This document shows, one piece after another, positions 1 through 8,521 of a DNA stretch of 64,000 nt (position 1 is the first letter of the stretch; the number at the start of each line of letters is the position of its first letter). This DNA is from Arcobacter iocasae. Lineage in GTDB: Bacteria; Campylobacterota; Campylobacteria; Campylobacterales; Arcobacteraceae. Under the pieces are notes generated by a model. The model searched no databases. It was not told the DNA's origin and saw only the letters and a program-made list of their open reading frames with translations. A program made the translations under genes and the position numbers. Location: NCBI RefSeq assembly GCF_042214795.1, contig NZ_CP090177.1, positions 1,302,001 through 1,366,000 of the forward strand, written 5' to 3'.

Positions 1-757
1 GAATATCTTCGACAATTTTATCTCTCATCTTTTCAAAATTTGCTGATAATATTTTTAACTCTTTTACCCCTGATACATCTATCTTTGCATCCAAATCACC
101 TGCTGCAATCTTTTTTGAAACATCTGATAACATATCAACTGGTTTTAATACTTCTCTTACTATTAATATAATAATTAATGAAATTACAAGAACAATTATT
201 ACTGATATTATTAAAAACATATCCCTAAATCTATATAACTCTTCATATTTAACTTCTTTATCAATCCTATAGCCAATAATCCAATCCCAAGGTTCGAAAT
301 GTTTAAAAATAATCCATCTTTCATTATTTTTTGAAAGAATTTCAAAATTTCCATTTTTCTCTTCTAATACCTTTTTATATGCTGGGTTATCTTTATATAA
401 ATGACTATTTTGTACATTATAAGTTCTATGCAATACAACAAGACCTTTTTCATTTATTATAAAAGGGAAAATCTCTTTATTATTTTTATCAAAAACATTT
501 TTTATAATATTTAAAGTTCCTTTTTTAAATGACTCTTCGTAAGACTTTTCCATTTGTGTTTTTAAAAGTGTTTGATATTTTTGATTGACAAGATACACAA
601 TATTGTCAATTTTTTCATTGTATATTCTCTCTTGTGATATATCTATTTCTTTTTTTAAATAATTGTAAGAAAAATAAAAAATAGTACCAATTCCAAGTGT
701 TATAACTAAAAGGATAGAAATAAGAAGTTCCGATTTTAAAGAGCTATTTTTTATCAT
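1..757 (-). CDS. Membrane sensor protein with Cache and HAMP domains (3' end outside window)
   Basis: The visible 252 residues start with MIKNSSLKSELLISILLV. They show an N-terminal transmembrane segment (about residues 9-28), a roughly 150-residue extracytoplasmic region of Cache type (calcium channel/chemotaxis receptor-like ligand-binding fold, containing WIIFKHFEPWDWIIGYRI), a second transmembrane segment (about 185-205) and a HAMP linker. The output domain lies beyond the window edge, so kinase, methyl-accepting protein and cyclase all remain possible. The ATG at 757 overlaps the TGA of the upstream binding-protein gene as ATGA, so the two are translationally coupled. The likely role, by inference, is sensing a small molecule presented by that binding protein. 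Confidence 0.8.
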   Translation of the reverse strand, partial: MIKNSSLKSELLISILLVITLGIGTIFYFSYNYLKKEIDISQERIYNEKIDNIVYLVNQKYQTLLKTQMEKSYEESFKKGTLNIIKNVFDKNNKEIFPFIINEKGLVVLHRTYNVQNSHLYKDNPAYKKVLEEKNGNFEILSKNNERWIIFKHFEPWDWIIGYRIDKEVKYEELYRFRDMFLIISVIIVLVISLIIILIVREVLKPVDMLSDVSKKIAAGDLDAKIDVSGVKELKILSANFEKMRDKIVEDI

Positions 758-1722
758 TTTACTAGTACCGCATTATCAATTATTTCAAAAGGGAAAACAA
801 TATTAAACTTTTTTGCTAAAGTTGTATTTATAAAAATATTTGATTTTTTATTTGTTACAATAGGAATATTTCTTATATCTTCACCTTCTAAAATTTTAAG
901 AGCAGTATTTGCTACCCACTCACCTTGCTCTTCTGGTTTAAGTGGTAGAGACAAAAGAGCATATTCAATTAAATTCCCATCCCCTGTTCCAGTTGGAATA
1001 ATAGTATTTTGAAGTGTGAAATTTTTTATCTGTTTTTTATTTTCATCCCACTCTTTTATAGAGCCACCATATCCAATAATAAGAATATCCACACTATTTT
1101 GTAAATTAATAAACTCTTTTTCCCACTCTTCAACAGAAGTGACTAATCTCGCATCCATTTTTTTATTTAACTGTTTTTGAAAATAGGCTAACTCAATTCT
1201 TGTAGTCAAGGAGTCATCTTTTAAAAAACCTACTCTATCACCTTTTGAGTATTTACTTAAGATTTCAACAGTTTGAGGAACTAATTGTACCTCTTCAATA
1301 CCTGTAATATTAGATATTGGTAATCCATACTTTTTGCTAGAACCATTTATCCCACAAAAGACAACAGGAATATTACTATTTTTAAAGTAAGGTAGAATTA
1401 CATATTTAAAAGCATTATCATCAGAGGTAATAATTACATCAGGTTTAAAATTTTCAATTTGATTTTTGATTTTTTGAGCTATTTTTATTTTATAAGGCTC
1501 ATTATTATTTCTTTTGGAATTCATTTCGACTTCTCTAAACTCAAGGGGGATTTTAGATTTAGAAAGTGTTTCTTTTATACTTTTTTCAATCCCATCACTC
1601 CAATAAAGCCCAGAATGATAGGAATTGATGTAAAAAACTTTTTTCTTGGCAATAAGATTTTCTGCTTTTATAAAGCTAAAAAATAGTAATAATGAAAAGA
1701 AAATAATAGCAATCTTTTTCAT
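754..1722 (-). CDS. Periplasmic ABC-type substrate-binding protein (PF04392-like), no transporter alongside
   Basis: I place the start at the ATG at 1722. The frame is open 18 codons further upstream, but MKKIAIIFFSLLLFFSFIKA is a normal Sec signal peptide and the longer version would bury it. The mature part begins near AENLIAKKKVFYINSYHSG; the NSYHSGxxWSDGI pattern and the later VISSDD/TSDDNAFK-type segment fit the ABC_sub_bind family of solute-binding proteins. No permease or ATPase is adjacent. The next gene, overlapping by ATGA, encodes a Cache/HAMP sensor, so this protein probably delivers a ligand to that sensor rather than to an importer. This inference rests on context only; the ligand is unknown. 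Confidence 0.8.
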   Translation of the reverse strand: MKKIAIIFFSLLLFFSFIKAENLIAKKKVFYINSYHSGLYWSDGIEKSIKETLSKSKIPLEFREVEMNSKRNNNEPYKIKIAQKIKNQIENFKPDVIITSDDNAFKYVILPYFKNSNIPVVFCGINGSSKKYGLPISNITGIEEVQLVPQTVEILSKYSKGDRVGFLKDDSLTTRIELAYFQKQLNKKMDARLVTSVEEWEKEFINLQNSVDILIIGYGGSIKEWDENKKQIKNFTLQNTIIPTGTGDGNLIEYALLSLPLKPEEQGEWVANTALKILEGEDIRNIPIVTNKKSNIFINTTLAKKFNIVFPFEIIDNAVLVK

Positions 1723-1779
1723 AATAAGCACTTTTTTATTTATTATAACACAAATCATACATAATTGATATGACATATA

Positions 1780-1875
1780 TTAATTAGTAATGATTAAGTA
1801 ACTTGTAGTAATAGTTATAAAATATATTACAAGTACAATTAAATAGTCATTTATATTTGTATTTATATTATTCAT
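1780..1875 (-). CDS. Possible 31-residue single-pass membrane peptide
   Basis: The ATG at 1875 is preceded by a strong ribosome-binding site (AAAAAGGAG, 5 nt spacer). The frame runs 31 codons to TAA. The peptide starts MNNINTNINDYLIVLV and continues with a hydrophobic Ile/Val/Tyr/Thr stretch, about 20 residues long, suited to one membrane helix. It lies 57 nt upstream of the binding-protein gene in the same direction and could be its leader or a small operon member. The RBS is much better than that of the downstream gene. No family is recognised. AT-rich DNA produces such ORFs by chance, so confidence is limited. Confidence 0.4.
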   Translation of the reverse strand: MNNINTNINDYLIVLVIYFITITTSYLIITN

Positions 1876-1889
1876 TTTTTCTCCTTTTT

Positions 1890-1911
1890 ATAGGAGAAAA
1901 AATTCTCCTAT
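1890..1911 (-). terminator. Hairpin ATAGGAGAA/TTCTCCTAT upstream of the small ORF
   Basis: A perfect 9-bp stem (1890-1898 with 1903-1911) closes a 4-nt loop. On the minus strand it sits between the 18-codon fragment and the ribosome-binding site of the 31-codon ORF. Its right arm repeats the GGAGAA of that RBS. It could end transcription from upstream or act on translation; it lacks a long T-run on the minus strand. Confidence 0.4.
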
Positions 1912-1928
1912 TTTAATTTTTTGTTTTA

Positions 1929-1985
1929 TTAATTGTCTTGGGCCTCATATGGGACTTCAAGTTCTTCCTTTTTATTAATTTGCAT
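1929..1985 (-). pseudogene. 18-codon open fragment, possible C-terminal gene remnant
   Basis: Between the typA terminator and the hairpin at 1890 a frame reads MQINKKEELEVPYEAQDN and then stops. The charged, Glu-rich composition is protein-like, but there is no clear ribosome-binding site and the ATG directly follows the typA terminator. It may be the tail of a lost gene. The rest of the 1723-2053 intergenic stretch holds only the two hairpins and the 31-codon ORF described separately. Confidence 0.2.
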
Positions 1986-1995
1986 TTTTTAAACA

Positions 1996-2031
1996 TAAAA
2001 AAAGGGAAGAGCTAAAAAGCTCTTCCCTTCG
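1996..2031 (-). terminator. Rho-independent terminator of typA
   Basis: A perfect 12-bp stem (2002-2013 AAGGGAAGAGCT with 2018-2029) with a 4-nt loop is followed on the minus strand by seven T residues. It lies 25 nt after the typA stop codon. Confidence 0.9.
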
Positions 2032-2053
2032 TAAAACTTAGTATTTCTAAATT

Positions 2054-3868
2054 TTATTCGAATTTTGTCTTTTTAGCTGTTCTTTTTCTAACAGTTGGAT
2101 CAAGTTCTCTTTTTCTAACTCTTACAGACTTAGGAGTAACTTCAACTAATTCATCTTCTTCAATCCACTCTAGTGCATTTTCCAAAGACATTGATCTTGG
2201 TGGGACTAACTTAATAGCTTCATCAGCACCAGAAGATCTTACATTTGATTGTTGTTTCCCTTTTGTAGGGTTAACATCTAAATCATTTCCTTTAGCATGC
2301 TCACCAATAACCATACCGTTGTACACTTTATCTTGAGGTTTAATAAACATAACCCCTCTATCTTGTAAGTTGAAAATTGAATAACCTAATGCTTCACCAT
2401 TTTCCATAGAAACTAAAGCACCATATTTTCTTGATTCAACAATTCCAGAATAAGCTCTAAACTCTAAGAATGAGTGGTTCATAACACCCTCACCTTTTGT
2501 TTCAGTTAAGAACTCTGTTCTAATACCAATCAATCCTCGTGCAGGAATTTCAAATTCAAGTCTTGTATAACCAGAACCCATTGGTACCATATTTGTCATA
2601 TTTGCTTTTCTTTTTCCAAGTTTTTCAATAATTGCACCACTATGTTCATCTGGTAAGTCAATAACTAAATGCTCAAATGGCTCCATTTTTACACCATCTT
2701 CAACTTTTGTAATAACTTCAGGTCTTCCAATACAGAACTCAAAACCTTCTCTTCTCATATTTTCTGCTAAGATACAAATTTGAAGCTCACCTCTTCCGTT
2801 AACTTTAAATTTACCTTCACCATATTGCTCATAATTCATTGCAATATTAGTATTCATTTCAGCTCTTAGTCTCTCATCAATTTTATTTGAAGTTACAAAT
2901 TTACCTTCAGTTCCTGCTAATGGAGAATCATTAACTGCAAAAGTTACAGATAATGTTGGCTCTTCAATATGCATAGGATCAAGAGGCATAGGATCTGTTG
3001 GATCACAAAGTGAATCACCCACATCAATTGTTTCAAAACCTGCAACAGCAACAATGTCACCAGTACCAGCAGTTTTGATATCAAATCTATCCATACCTTT
3101 AAATCCAATAAGTTTAGAAACTCTACCTTTAACTTTTTCACCATCTGCTTTACATAATAAAACTGTCTCACCCATAGAGATTGTTCCATTAAATATTCTT
3201 GCAATACCAATTTTCCCAATGAAGTTATCATAATCAAGTGTAAATACTTGAAGTTGAAGACCATTTGAATCATCACCAACTGGTTTAGGAACTTCTTTTA
3301 AAATTGTTTCAAATAGTGGAGTTAGATTTTCATTTGCATCTTCTAAAGCAAGTTTTGCATAACCATCTCTTGCTGCTGCATATACAACTGGAAATTCTAG
3401 TTGTGATTCACTTGCGCCCATTTGGTCAAAAAGGTCAAATACTTCATCAACAACTCTATCTGGATCTCCACCTGGCTTATCAATTTTGTTAATAACAACA
3501 ATTGGTCTATGTCCTAGTTGAAGTGCTTTTTTAACAACAAACTTAGTTTGTGGCATAACACCCTCTTGTGCATCAACAAGTAATAAAACAGAATCAACCA
3601 TTTTTAAAACCCTCTCAACTTCACCACCAAAATCGGCGTGTCCCGGAGTGTCAATAATGTTAATTCTTACATCTTTATAATCAATAGCTGTATTTTTAGA
3701 AAGGATTGTAATACCTCTTTCTTTTTCAATAGCATTGCTATCCATAACTCTTTCATCCACATGCGTATGGGCTGCGAAAGTTCCTGATTGCTTTAACAGC
3801 TCATCAACTAATGTTGTTTTACCGTGGTCAACGTGTGCGATTACGGCAATATTTCTTATGTCTCTCAT
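2054..3868 (-). CDS. typA: Ribosome-associated translational GTPase TypA/BipA
   Basis: The 604-residue protein has the size and domain order of BipA: a GTPase domain with AHVDHGKTT (residues about 10-18), DTPGHADFGGEVER (switch II) and NKIDKPG, then EF-Tu-like domain II, an EF-G-like domain III/V region and the BipA-specific C-terminal domain rich in basic residues. The start MRDIRNIAVIAHVDHG is standard for the family. The protein binds 70S ribosomes and acts in ribosome assembly and stress adaptation. The gene is monocistronic, with its own terminator, and divergent from the yedE-like operon. Confidence 0.97.
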   Translation of the reverse strand: MRDIRNIAVIAHVDHGKTTLVDELLKQSGTFAAHTHVDERVMDSNAIEKERGITILSKNTAIDYKDVRINIIDTPGHADFGGEVERVLKMVDSVLLLVDAQEGVMPQTKFVVKKALQLGHRPIVVINKIDKPGGDPDRVVDEVFDLFDQMGASESQLEFPVVYAAARDGYAKLALEDANENLTPLFETILKEVPKPVGDDSNGLQLQVFTLDYDNFIGKIGIARIFNGTISMGETVLLCKADGEKVKGRVSKLIGFKGMDRFDIKTAGTGDIVAVAGFETIDVGDSLCDPTDPMPLDPMHIEEPTLSVTFAVNDSPLAGTEGKFVTSNKIDERLRAEMNTNIAMNYEQYGEGKFKVNGRGELQICILAENMRREGFEFCIGRPEVITKVEDGVKMEPFEHLVIDLPDEHSGAIIEKLGKRKANMTNMVPMGSGYTRLEFEIPARGLIGIRTEFLTETKGEGVMNHSFLEFRAYSGIVESRKYGALVSMENGEALGYSIFNLQDRGVMFIKPQDKVYNGMVIGEHAKGNDLDVNPTKGKQQSNVRSSGADEAIKLVPPRSMSLENALEWIEEDELVEVTPKSVRVRKRELDPTVRKRTAKKTKFE

Positions 3869-3966
3869 ATATTCTCTTTAGATATTAATTTTCGCGATTA
3901 TACTAAAAAAATGCTTAAGTTTTATCATTTTGAGCAATATTAAAAGAATTTTTCATTAGCATTTTC

Positions 3967-3994
3967 AAAAAGGTAAAAGATATTTTACCTTTTT
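3967..3994. terminator. Strong symmetric hairpin between the divergent typA and yedE genes
   Basis: AAAAAGGTAAAA (3967-3978) pairs perfectly with TTTTACCTTTTT (3983-3994) around a GATA loop, giving a terminator-like shape in both directions. Both flanking genes are transcribed away from it, so it ends neither. The remaining 3869-4150 intergenic DNA also has a small CCACA/TGTGG hairpin at 4027-4040 and no ORF that I can support. Confidence 0.45.
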
Positions 3995-4150
3995 ACATAA
4001 AAATAAGATTACTTTTGCTAATATTCCCCACAGATTTGTGGCACAAATAGATATGATTTTTCTCGTTCATATCACTCTTCAATAACTTAATTCTTTTAGT
4101 CTTTAAAAGAAACTTTCAAAATAAAATATATTGTTAAGGAGAATACTTGC

Positions 4151-5356
4151 ATGGATTATTTCAAGCAATTTAAACAAAAGTACATGGTAGCTTTTTGGCG
4201 TCCATTACCAGCTGTAATAGCTTTAGGAGTTTTAGCAGCATATTATTTCGGTATTACAGGTACTTATTGGGCTGTTACTGGTGAATTTACAAGATGGGGT
4301 GGTCACATCTTACAACTTTTTGGTGTAGACCTTAGCTCTTGGGGTTATTATAAAATTATGGGTATGCAAGGAAATAGTTTCACTCGTGTTGATGGTGTTA
4401 TGATTATAGGAATGTTTGCAGGTTGTATTGCAGCAGCATTTTGGGGTAATAATGTAAAACTTCGAATGCCAGCGAGTAAAATTAGAATTTTCCAAGCTCT
4501 TTTAGGTGGTATTATTGCAGGATTTGGAGCAAGACTTGGTATGGGTTGTAACTTAGCAAGCCTTTTTACTGGTATTCCTCAATTTTCTCTGCATGCTTGG
4601 TTATTTACTCTTGCTATGATTGTAGGTGTTTATATAGGTGCTAGAGTAACTTTATTACCTTTTTTTCAATCTAAAATGAAAATGCAAAAAGTTTCTTGTT
4701 CTACTACTTTAAATACTGATACTAAAAATGTTAAATCTCTTTTTACAATTGGTACTCTTGTTTTTATTGCTATGATTATCTGGGCATTATATTTAATTTT
4801 TATTCAACAAAGTACTAAATTAGGTATTGCTATGTTATTTGGTTCTGCATTTGGTCTTTTAATTGCGAAAGCTCAAATTTGTTTTACATCTGCTTTTAGA
4901 GATATTTTCACAACAGGAAGAAGTCAAATGGCAGTTGCTATTGTTATTGGAATGGCAGTATCTACTATTGGAGTATTTAGTTATATTATGATTGGTGTTC
5001 CTCCAAAAATTATGTGGGCAGGACCAAATGCACTTATTGGTGGATTACTTTTTGGATTTGGAATTGTATTAGCAGGTGGTTGTGAGTGTGGTTGGATGTA
5101 TCGAGCTGTTGAAGGTCAGGTGCATTTTTGGATAGTAGGGATTGGTAATGTTATTGGTTCAACACTACTTGCATATATGTGGGATAGTTTCTCTTTATCT
5201 TTAGCAACAAGTTGGCCAAAAATCAATTTACTTCACTCTTTTGGAAATTATGGTGGATTATTTATGAATTATATTTTCTTATTTTTACTATTTTTATTGG
5301 TTTTAAAACTAGAAAGAAATTATAGAACAACATTAAAAGAAAAGGTAACAAAATGA
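4151..5356 (+). CDS. yedE: YedE/FdhT-family inner-membrane transporter (selenium/sulfur type)
   Basis: This 401-residue polytopic protein has about ten membrane helices and two YeeE/YedE-type halves. Each half carries a glycine-rich motif with cysteine: GFGARLGMGCNLASLFTGI (about residues 125-143) and FGFGIVLAGGCECGWMYRAV (about 300-320). This is the pattern of YedE/FdhT, the family tied to selenium metabolism. In Campylobacter jejuni the homologous pair FdhT/FdhU is needed for formate dehydrogenase activity. The ATG at 4151 follows AAGGAGAATACTTGC. It overlaps the TusA-like gene by 4 nt, so the two form one operon. Substrate (selenite, thiosulfate or a related anion) cannot be decided from sequence. 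Confidence 0.85.
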   Translation: MDYFKQFKQKYMVAFWRPLPAVIALGVLAAYYFGITGTYWAVTGEFTRWGGHILQLFGVDLSSWGYYKIMGMQGNSFTRVDGVMIIGMFAGCIAAAFWGNNVKLRMPASKIRIFQALLGGIIAGFGARLGMGCNLASLFTGIPQFSLHAWLFTLAMIVGVYIGARVTLLPFFQSKMKMQKVSCSTTLNTDTKNVKSLFTIGTLVFIAMIIWALYLIFIQQSTKLGIAMLFGSAFGLLIAKAQICFTSAFRDIFTTGRSQMAVAIVIGMAVSTIGVFSYIMIGVPPKIMWAGPNALIGGLLFGFGIVLAGGCECGWMYRAVEGQVHFWIVGIGNVIGSTLLAYMWDSFSLSLATSWPKINLLHSFGNYGGLFMNYIFLFLLFLLVLKLERNYRTTLKEKVTK

Positions 5357-5592
5357 TAAAAAAAGAGATTATTCCAGATTATAGAATTGATATGCAAGGG
5401 GAGCCTTGTCCATATCCTGCTGTTAAGACTCTTGAAGCAATGCAAGAATTAAAAGAAGGAGAAATTTTAGAGATAATAAGTGATTGTCCTCAAAGTATTC
5501 ATAATATTCCCCAAGATGCAAAAAATCATGGATACAAAGTTTTAAGTATAGATAGTAGTGGACCTACTATTCAATATATCATTCAAAAATAA
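5353..5592 (+). CDS. yedF: TusA/YedF-family sulfurtransferase-like protein
   Basis: The 79-residue cytoplasmic protein has the SirA/TusA fold signature: MQGEPCPYPAVKTLEAMQEL with the CPxP motif at the start of helix 1, which carries the reactive cysteine in active TusA proteins. It ends in the usual short beta strand. The ATG overlaps the stop of the YedE gene (ATGA), a pairing seen across proteobacteria as yedEF and in Campylobacter as fdhTU. It probably accepts or hands on the sulfur or selenium species brought in by the transporter. Confidence 0.85.
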   Translation: MIKKEIIPDYRIDMQGEPCPYPAVKTLEAMQELKEGEILEIISDCPQSIHNIPQDAKNHGYKVLSIDSSGPTIQYIIQK

Positions 5593-5615
5593 ATTAACAA
5601 ACTAAAAAATATATT

Positions 5616-5650
5616 TATAATATTGCGTGTTTTAATCACGCAATATTATA
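5616..5650 (+). terminator. Terminator hairpin after yedEF
   Basis: A perfect 14-bp stem, TATAATATTGCGTG (5616-5629) with its complement at 5637-5650 and a 7-nt loop, lies 24 nt after the yedF stop. The following T-run is weak. Confidence 0.75.
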
Positions 5651-5737
5651 ATTTAAAAAATTCTTTCTAAGTAAATATTCTACCTACTTTTTATACTCTT
5701 TTCTTAGATATAATTATAAAAAAGATAAAGAGAAAAA

Positions 5738-6655
5738 ATGGATTTAAATATTATTTTACAAGAGATTCAAGAAGAGATTCAAAAATACTCTACAAAGGGA
5801 AAACTAGCTAATTATATACCTATGTTAGCCCAAGCAGATGAGAGTGATTTTGCTATAAGTATAATAACACTTGAAGGTGAAGAGTTTCATATCGGATGTA
5901 GCGATAAAAAATTTTCTATTCAAAGTATTTCTAAAGTATTTACTTTTACCCTAGCTTTAGAACACTATAGTAAACAACTTTACAAAAGAGTAGGACATGA
6001 ACCCTCTGGTGACCCTTTTAACTCCCTTGTTCAATTGGAGTATGAAAGTGGTATTCCTAGAAATCCATTTATAAATGCAGGTGCAATAGTTACAACTGAT
6101 TGTTTGAGTTCAATTTTCAAAAATAATGCCTTTGATGAAATTTTAGCTTTTATGAAAAAGGTTTCCCATGAAGAAAATATCACTTACGATGAAGATATTT
6201 TTATCTCTGAATTAGGACATGGCTTCCATAATTTTGCACTTATAAATCTAATGAAAAGTTATCAAAATATCAAAAATCCTATAGATGATGTGATTCAAAC
6301 ATATTTTAAACAATGTTCAATCATGATGAATACAAAACAACTTGCACACTCTATGTTATTTTTAGCAAACCATGGAGAAGATCCCTTTACAAAAGAACAA
6401 ATTATAAATGAATCAAAAGCAAAAAGAATAAACTCACTAATGCTTACTTGTGGACACTATGATGCAAGTGGTGATTTTGCATATAAAGTTGGACTTCCAG
6501 GTAAAAGTGGTGTAGGAGGAGGAATTGTTGCTGTTGTTCCAAAGAAGATGGCAATATGTGTTTACTCTCCAAAATTAAATGTACACGGAAACTCACTAAT
6601 TGGTACAAAAGCTTTAGAATTATTTACTACAAAAACAGGTCTTTCAATTTTTTAA
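5738..6655 (+). CDS. glsA: Glutaminase (L-glutamine amidohydrolase)
   Basis: The 305-residue length and the serine-beta-lactamase-like active site identify the glutaminase family: FSIQSISKVFTF (residues about 66-77) has the catalytic Ser-x-x-Lys, PFINAGAIVTTD follows the substrate loop, and LPGKSGVGGGIVAVVP closes the pocket. It converts glutamine to glutamate and ammonia in the cytoplasm. A TATAAT-like -10 lies at about 5708. The gene is single and ends in a hairpin shared with the convergent kinase gene. Confidence 0.95.
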   Translation: MDLNIILQEIQEEIQKYSTKGKLANYIPMLAQADESDFAISIITLEGEEFHIGCSDKKFSIQSISKVFTFTLALEHYSKQLYKRVGHEPSGDPFNSLVQLEYESGIPRNPFINAGAIVTTDCLSSIFKNNAFDEILAFMKKVSHEENITYDEDIFISELGHGFHNFALINLMKSYQNIKNPIDDVIQTYFKQCSIMMNTKQLAHSMLFLANHGEDPFTKEQIINESKAKRINSLMLTCGHYDASGDFAYKVGLPGKSGVGGGIVAVVPKKMAICVYSPKLNVHGNSLIGTKALELFTTKTGLSIF

Positions 6656-6659
6656 TAAA

Positions 6660-6686
6660 AAGGAGAATAAGATATTTATTCTCCTT
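6660..6686. terminator. Bidirectional terminator between glsA and the convergent kinase gene
   Basis: AAGGAGAATAA (6660-6670) pairs perfectly with TTATTCTCCTT (6676-6686). The stop codon of the minus-strand kinase (6685-6687) falls inside the right arm, so this hairpin serves both convergent genes. Confidence 0.8.
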
Positions 6687-8520
6687 ACATACTAAACTGC
6701 ATTTTAAAACACAATCCTTCATTTTTATTTTCTGCAGTTATACTACCCTTTAGTTTTTGAGTGATTATTTCTCTTGCAATGTATAGTCCTATTCCAGTAG
6801 ATAAACTATCAGAAAAATCTTTTTCAAAAATTCTTTTTATGATAAAATCACTTACTCCACCAGCATTATCTTCAAAAAGAACTATCACATTATTTTTTAT
6901 ACTTTCTACAGAGATTTTTACAAGAGGTTCCCTTATTTTTCTTTGTTCAAAAGCTTTAAGAGAATTTTCAAATAAAATCATAAGTATATTTAAAAAATAA
7001 TTTTTCTCTATTTTTATCTTTATTTTCTCATCACATTCTAAATTTATATTTATAGATTTTTTATTAAACTCACTATCAATAAGTCCTATAATCCCATTTA
7101 TTTCGTCTTTTATTTTTATTTCTTCAATATTTTTTTCTTCTTTATAAAAGTTTAGTTGGCTAAGTCCTGTCTCTTTAAGATAATTTATGTTTTGTTTTAT
7201 ATTTTTAAGATTATCCTTTATAATCATATTTAAATTAGCATCTTTGAATTCATATGCTATTTCTATGTGATTTATACTATTAAAAAGACTATTTATAGGA
7301 GTTTTCCATTGGTGTGAAATATTTACCATTGTTTGACCTATAACTGAAAGTTTAGAATATTCATTTAAAAGTTCTACATTTTTTTCATGCTCTTTTGTTA
7401 ATATATAAGCTGAGTGTATTAAGGCAAAAGCCAAAAATAAATCTTGTCCTATCGTTCCTATTGCGAAGGAATAATAAAAAAAACTCTCAAGTCTCAGAAA
7501 TCCAAAAAATACTAAAATATATATAACAACAAAAGTAAAAAAAATACCATTTGAAAAAAAATAAAATAAAGAACCTTCTTTTTTTATTACCAATAGCCTA
7601 ATAGAAAATATTAAAAGAATTAACATTAATAAAAAACTAAATAGACCATTAAATCTACTTAGTAATAAAATATCATTATATAATGGATAAAAAAGTTGTA
7701 AAAATCCTATAAATAGGAGTAAAAAGACTAATACTTTTATAATAAATTTTGTAACTTTATATTCATCTTTTTTAAGATTAAAAAAATACAAAGGAAATAA
7801 ACCCAATAGAGCCATTGATATTTCTGAAGAGCAAAAGCCAAATATAGTATTTAGATAAACAGGAATGCCAAACTGATAAAAAAAGCCTGATATGGTAAAT
7901 TGATAGATAATACTACATACAGTAAAAAAAGAATAAATTAAATAACATTTGTTTTTTAAAAAAGAAAAAAGAATTAATGAAATAATAGCTGTGACACTAA
8001 AAAATCCAAAACAATAAAAATATACCATTGATTGTTCATAATAATAAGAATTAAAATTTTCAATACTTTTTATATCCCATTTAATATCCATAGGACTATA
8101 AGTTTTTTGTTTTATAAATACTTGCACTTTTTCATTTGGAAGAAGAGATAAGTCAAAATAGGAAACTCTAAAGTTATTATCTCTTATATTATGATCTCTA
8201 AAATCTCCTAATTTATTAGTTTTTACTATTTTATTGTTTTTAAAAACATACACATCTATTAAATCAATTCCTGATCTTTTATTATATATTCTTCTTTTTA
8301 TCATTTTTTCTGAATTATTAAAAAAAGTTAGTTTTACCCATACTACATTTTTTGTAACGCCCAAATTATCTTTAGATATGGGAGAAAAAGTCTCTTTATT
8401 TTTCAAAATCTCTTTTATGTCTAAAGAATTATTTTTATCGATGAAATATTTTTCATCAATAAGTATTCCCTTAGCAAAAAGTGAAGAGATAAATATAAGA
8501 ATTAATATAAAAAATCTCAC
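6685..8520 (-). CDS. 7TMR-DISM sensor histidine kinase, copy 1
   Basis: The 611-residue protein has a signal peptide (MRFFILILIFISSLFAKGIL), an N-terminal periplasmic 7TMR-DISMED2-type beta domain (about residues 30-165), a block of seven membrane helices (about 180-385), a dimerisation helix with the phosphoacceptor site NISHQWKTPIN (about 410), and a HATPase domain with FENSLKAFEQ (N box), EDNAGGVS (G1) and STGIGLYIA (G2). The DISM periplasmic domain usually binds carbohydrates or related ligands. It is encoded directly after its response regulator (1-nt gap) and is clearly paralogous to the kinase at 14357-16186. Together with its regulator it is divergent from the TpsA/TpsB operon. Confidence 0.93.
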   Translation of the reverse strand: MRFFILILIFISSLFAKGILIDEKYFIDKNNSLDIKEILKNKETFSPISKDNLGVTKNVVWVKLTFFNNSEKMIKRRIYNKRSGIDLIDVYVFKNNKIVKTNKLGDFRDHNIRDNNFRVSYFDLSLLPNEKVQVFIKQKTYSPMDIKWDIKSIENFNSYYYEQSMVYFYCFGFFSVTAIISLILFSFLKNKCYLIYSFFTVCSIIYQFTISGFFYQFGIPVYLNTIFGFCSSEISMALLGLFPLYFFNLKKDEYKVTKFIIKVLVFLLLFIGFLQLFYPLYNDILLLSRFNGLFSFLLMLILLIFSIRLLVIKKEGSLFYFFSNGIFFTFVVIYILVFFGFLRLESFFYYSFAIGTIGQDLFLAFALIHSAYILTKEHEKNVELLNEYSKLSVIGQTMVNISHQWKTPINSLFNSINHIEIAYEFKDANLNMIIKDNLKNIKQNINYLKETGLSQLNFYKEEKNIEEIKIKDEINGIIGLIDSEFNKKSININLECDEKIKIKIEKNYFLNILMILFENSLKAFEQRKIREPLVKISVESIKNNVIVLFEDNAGGVSDFIIKRIFEKDFSDSLSTGIGLYIAREIITQKLKGSITAENKNEGLCFKMQFSM

Positions 8521-8521
8521 T

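Noticed and set aside
1723..1776. 18-residue extension of the binding protein upstream of its signal peptide
   Set aside because: The signal peptide would become internal, so the start is at 1722.
2944..3492. Open frames overlapping typA (minus 2944-3279 and plus 3304-3492)
   Set aside because: They lie wholly inside the typA coding region in other frames, are leucine/histidine-rich shadows and have no RBS.
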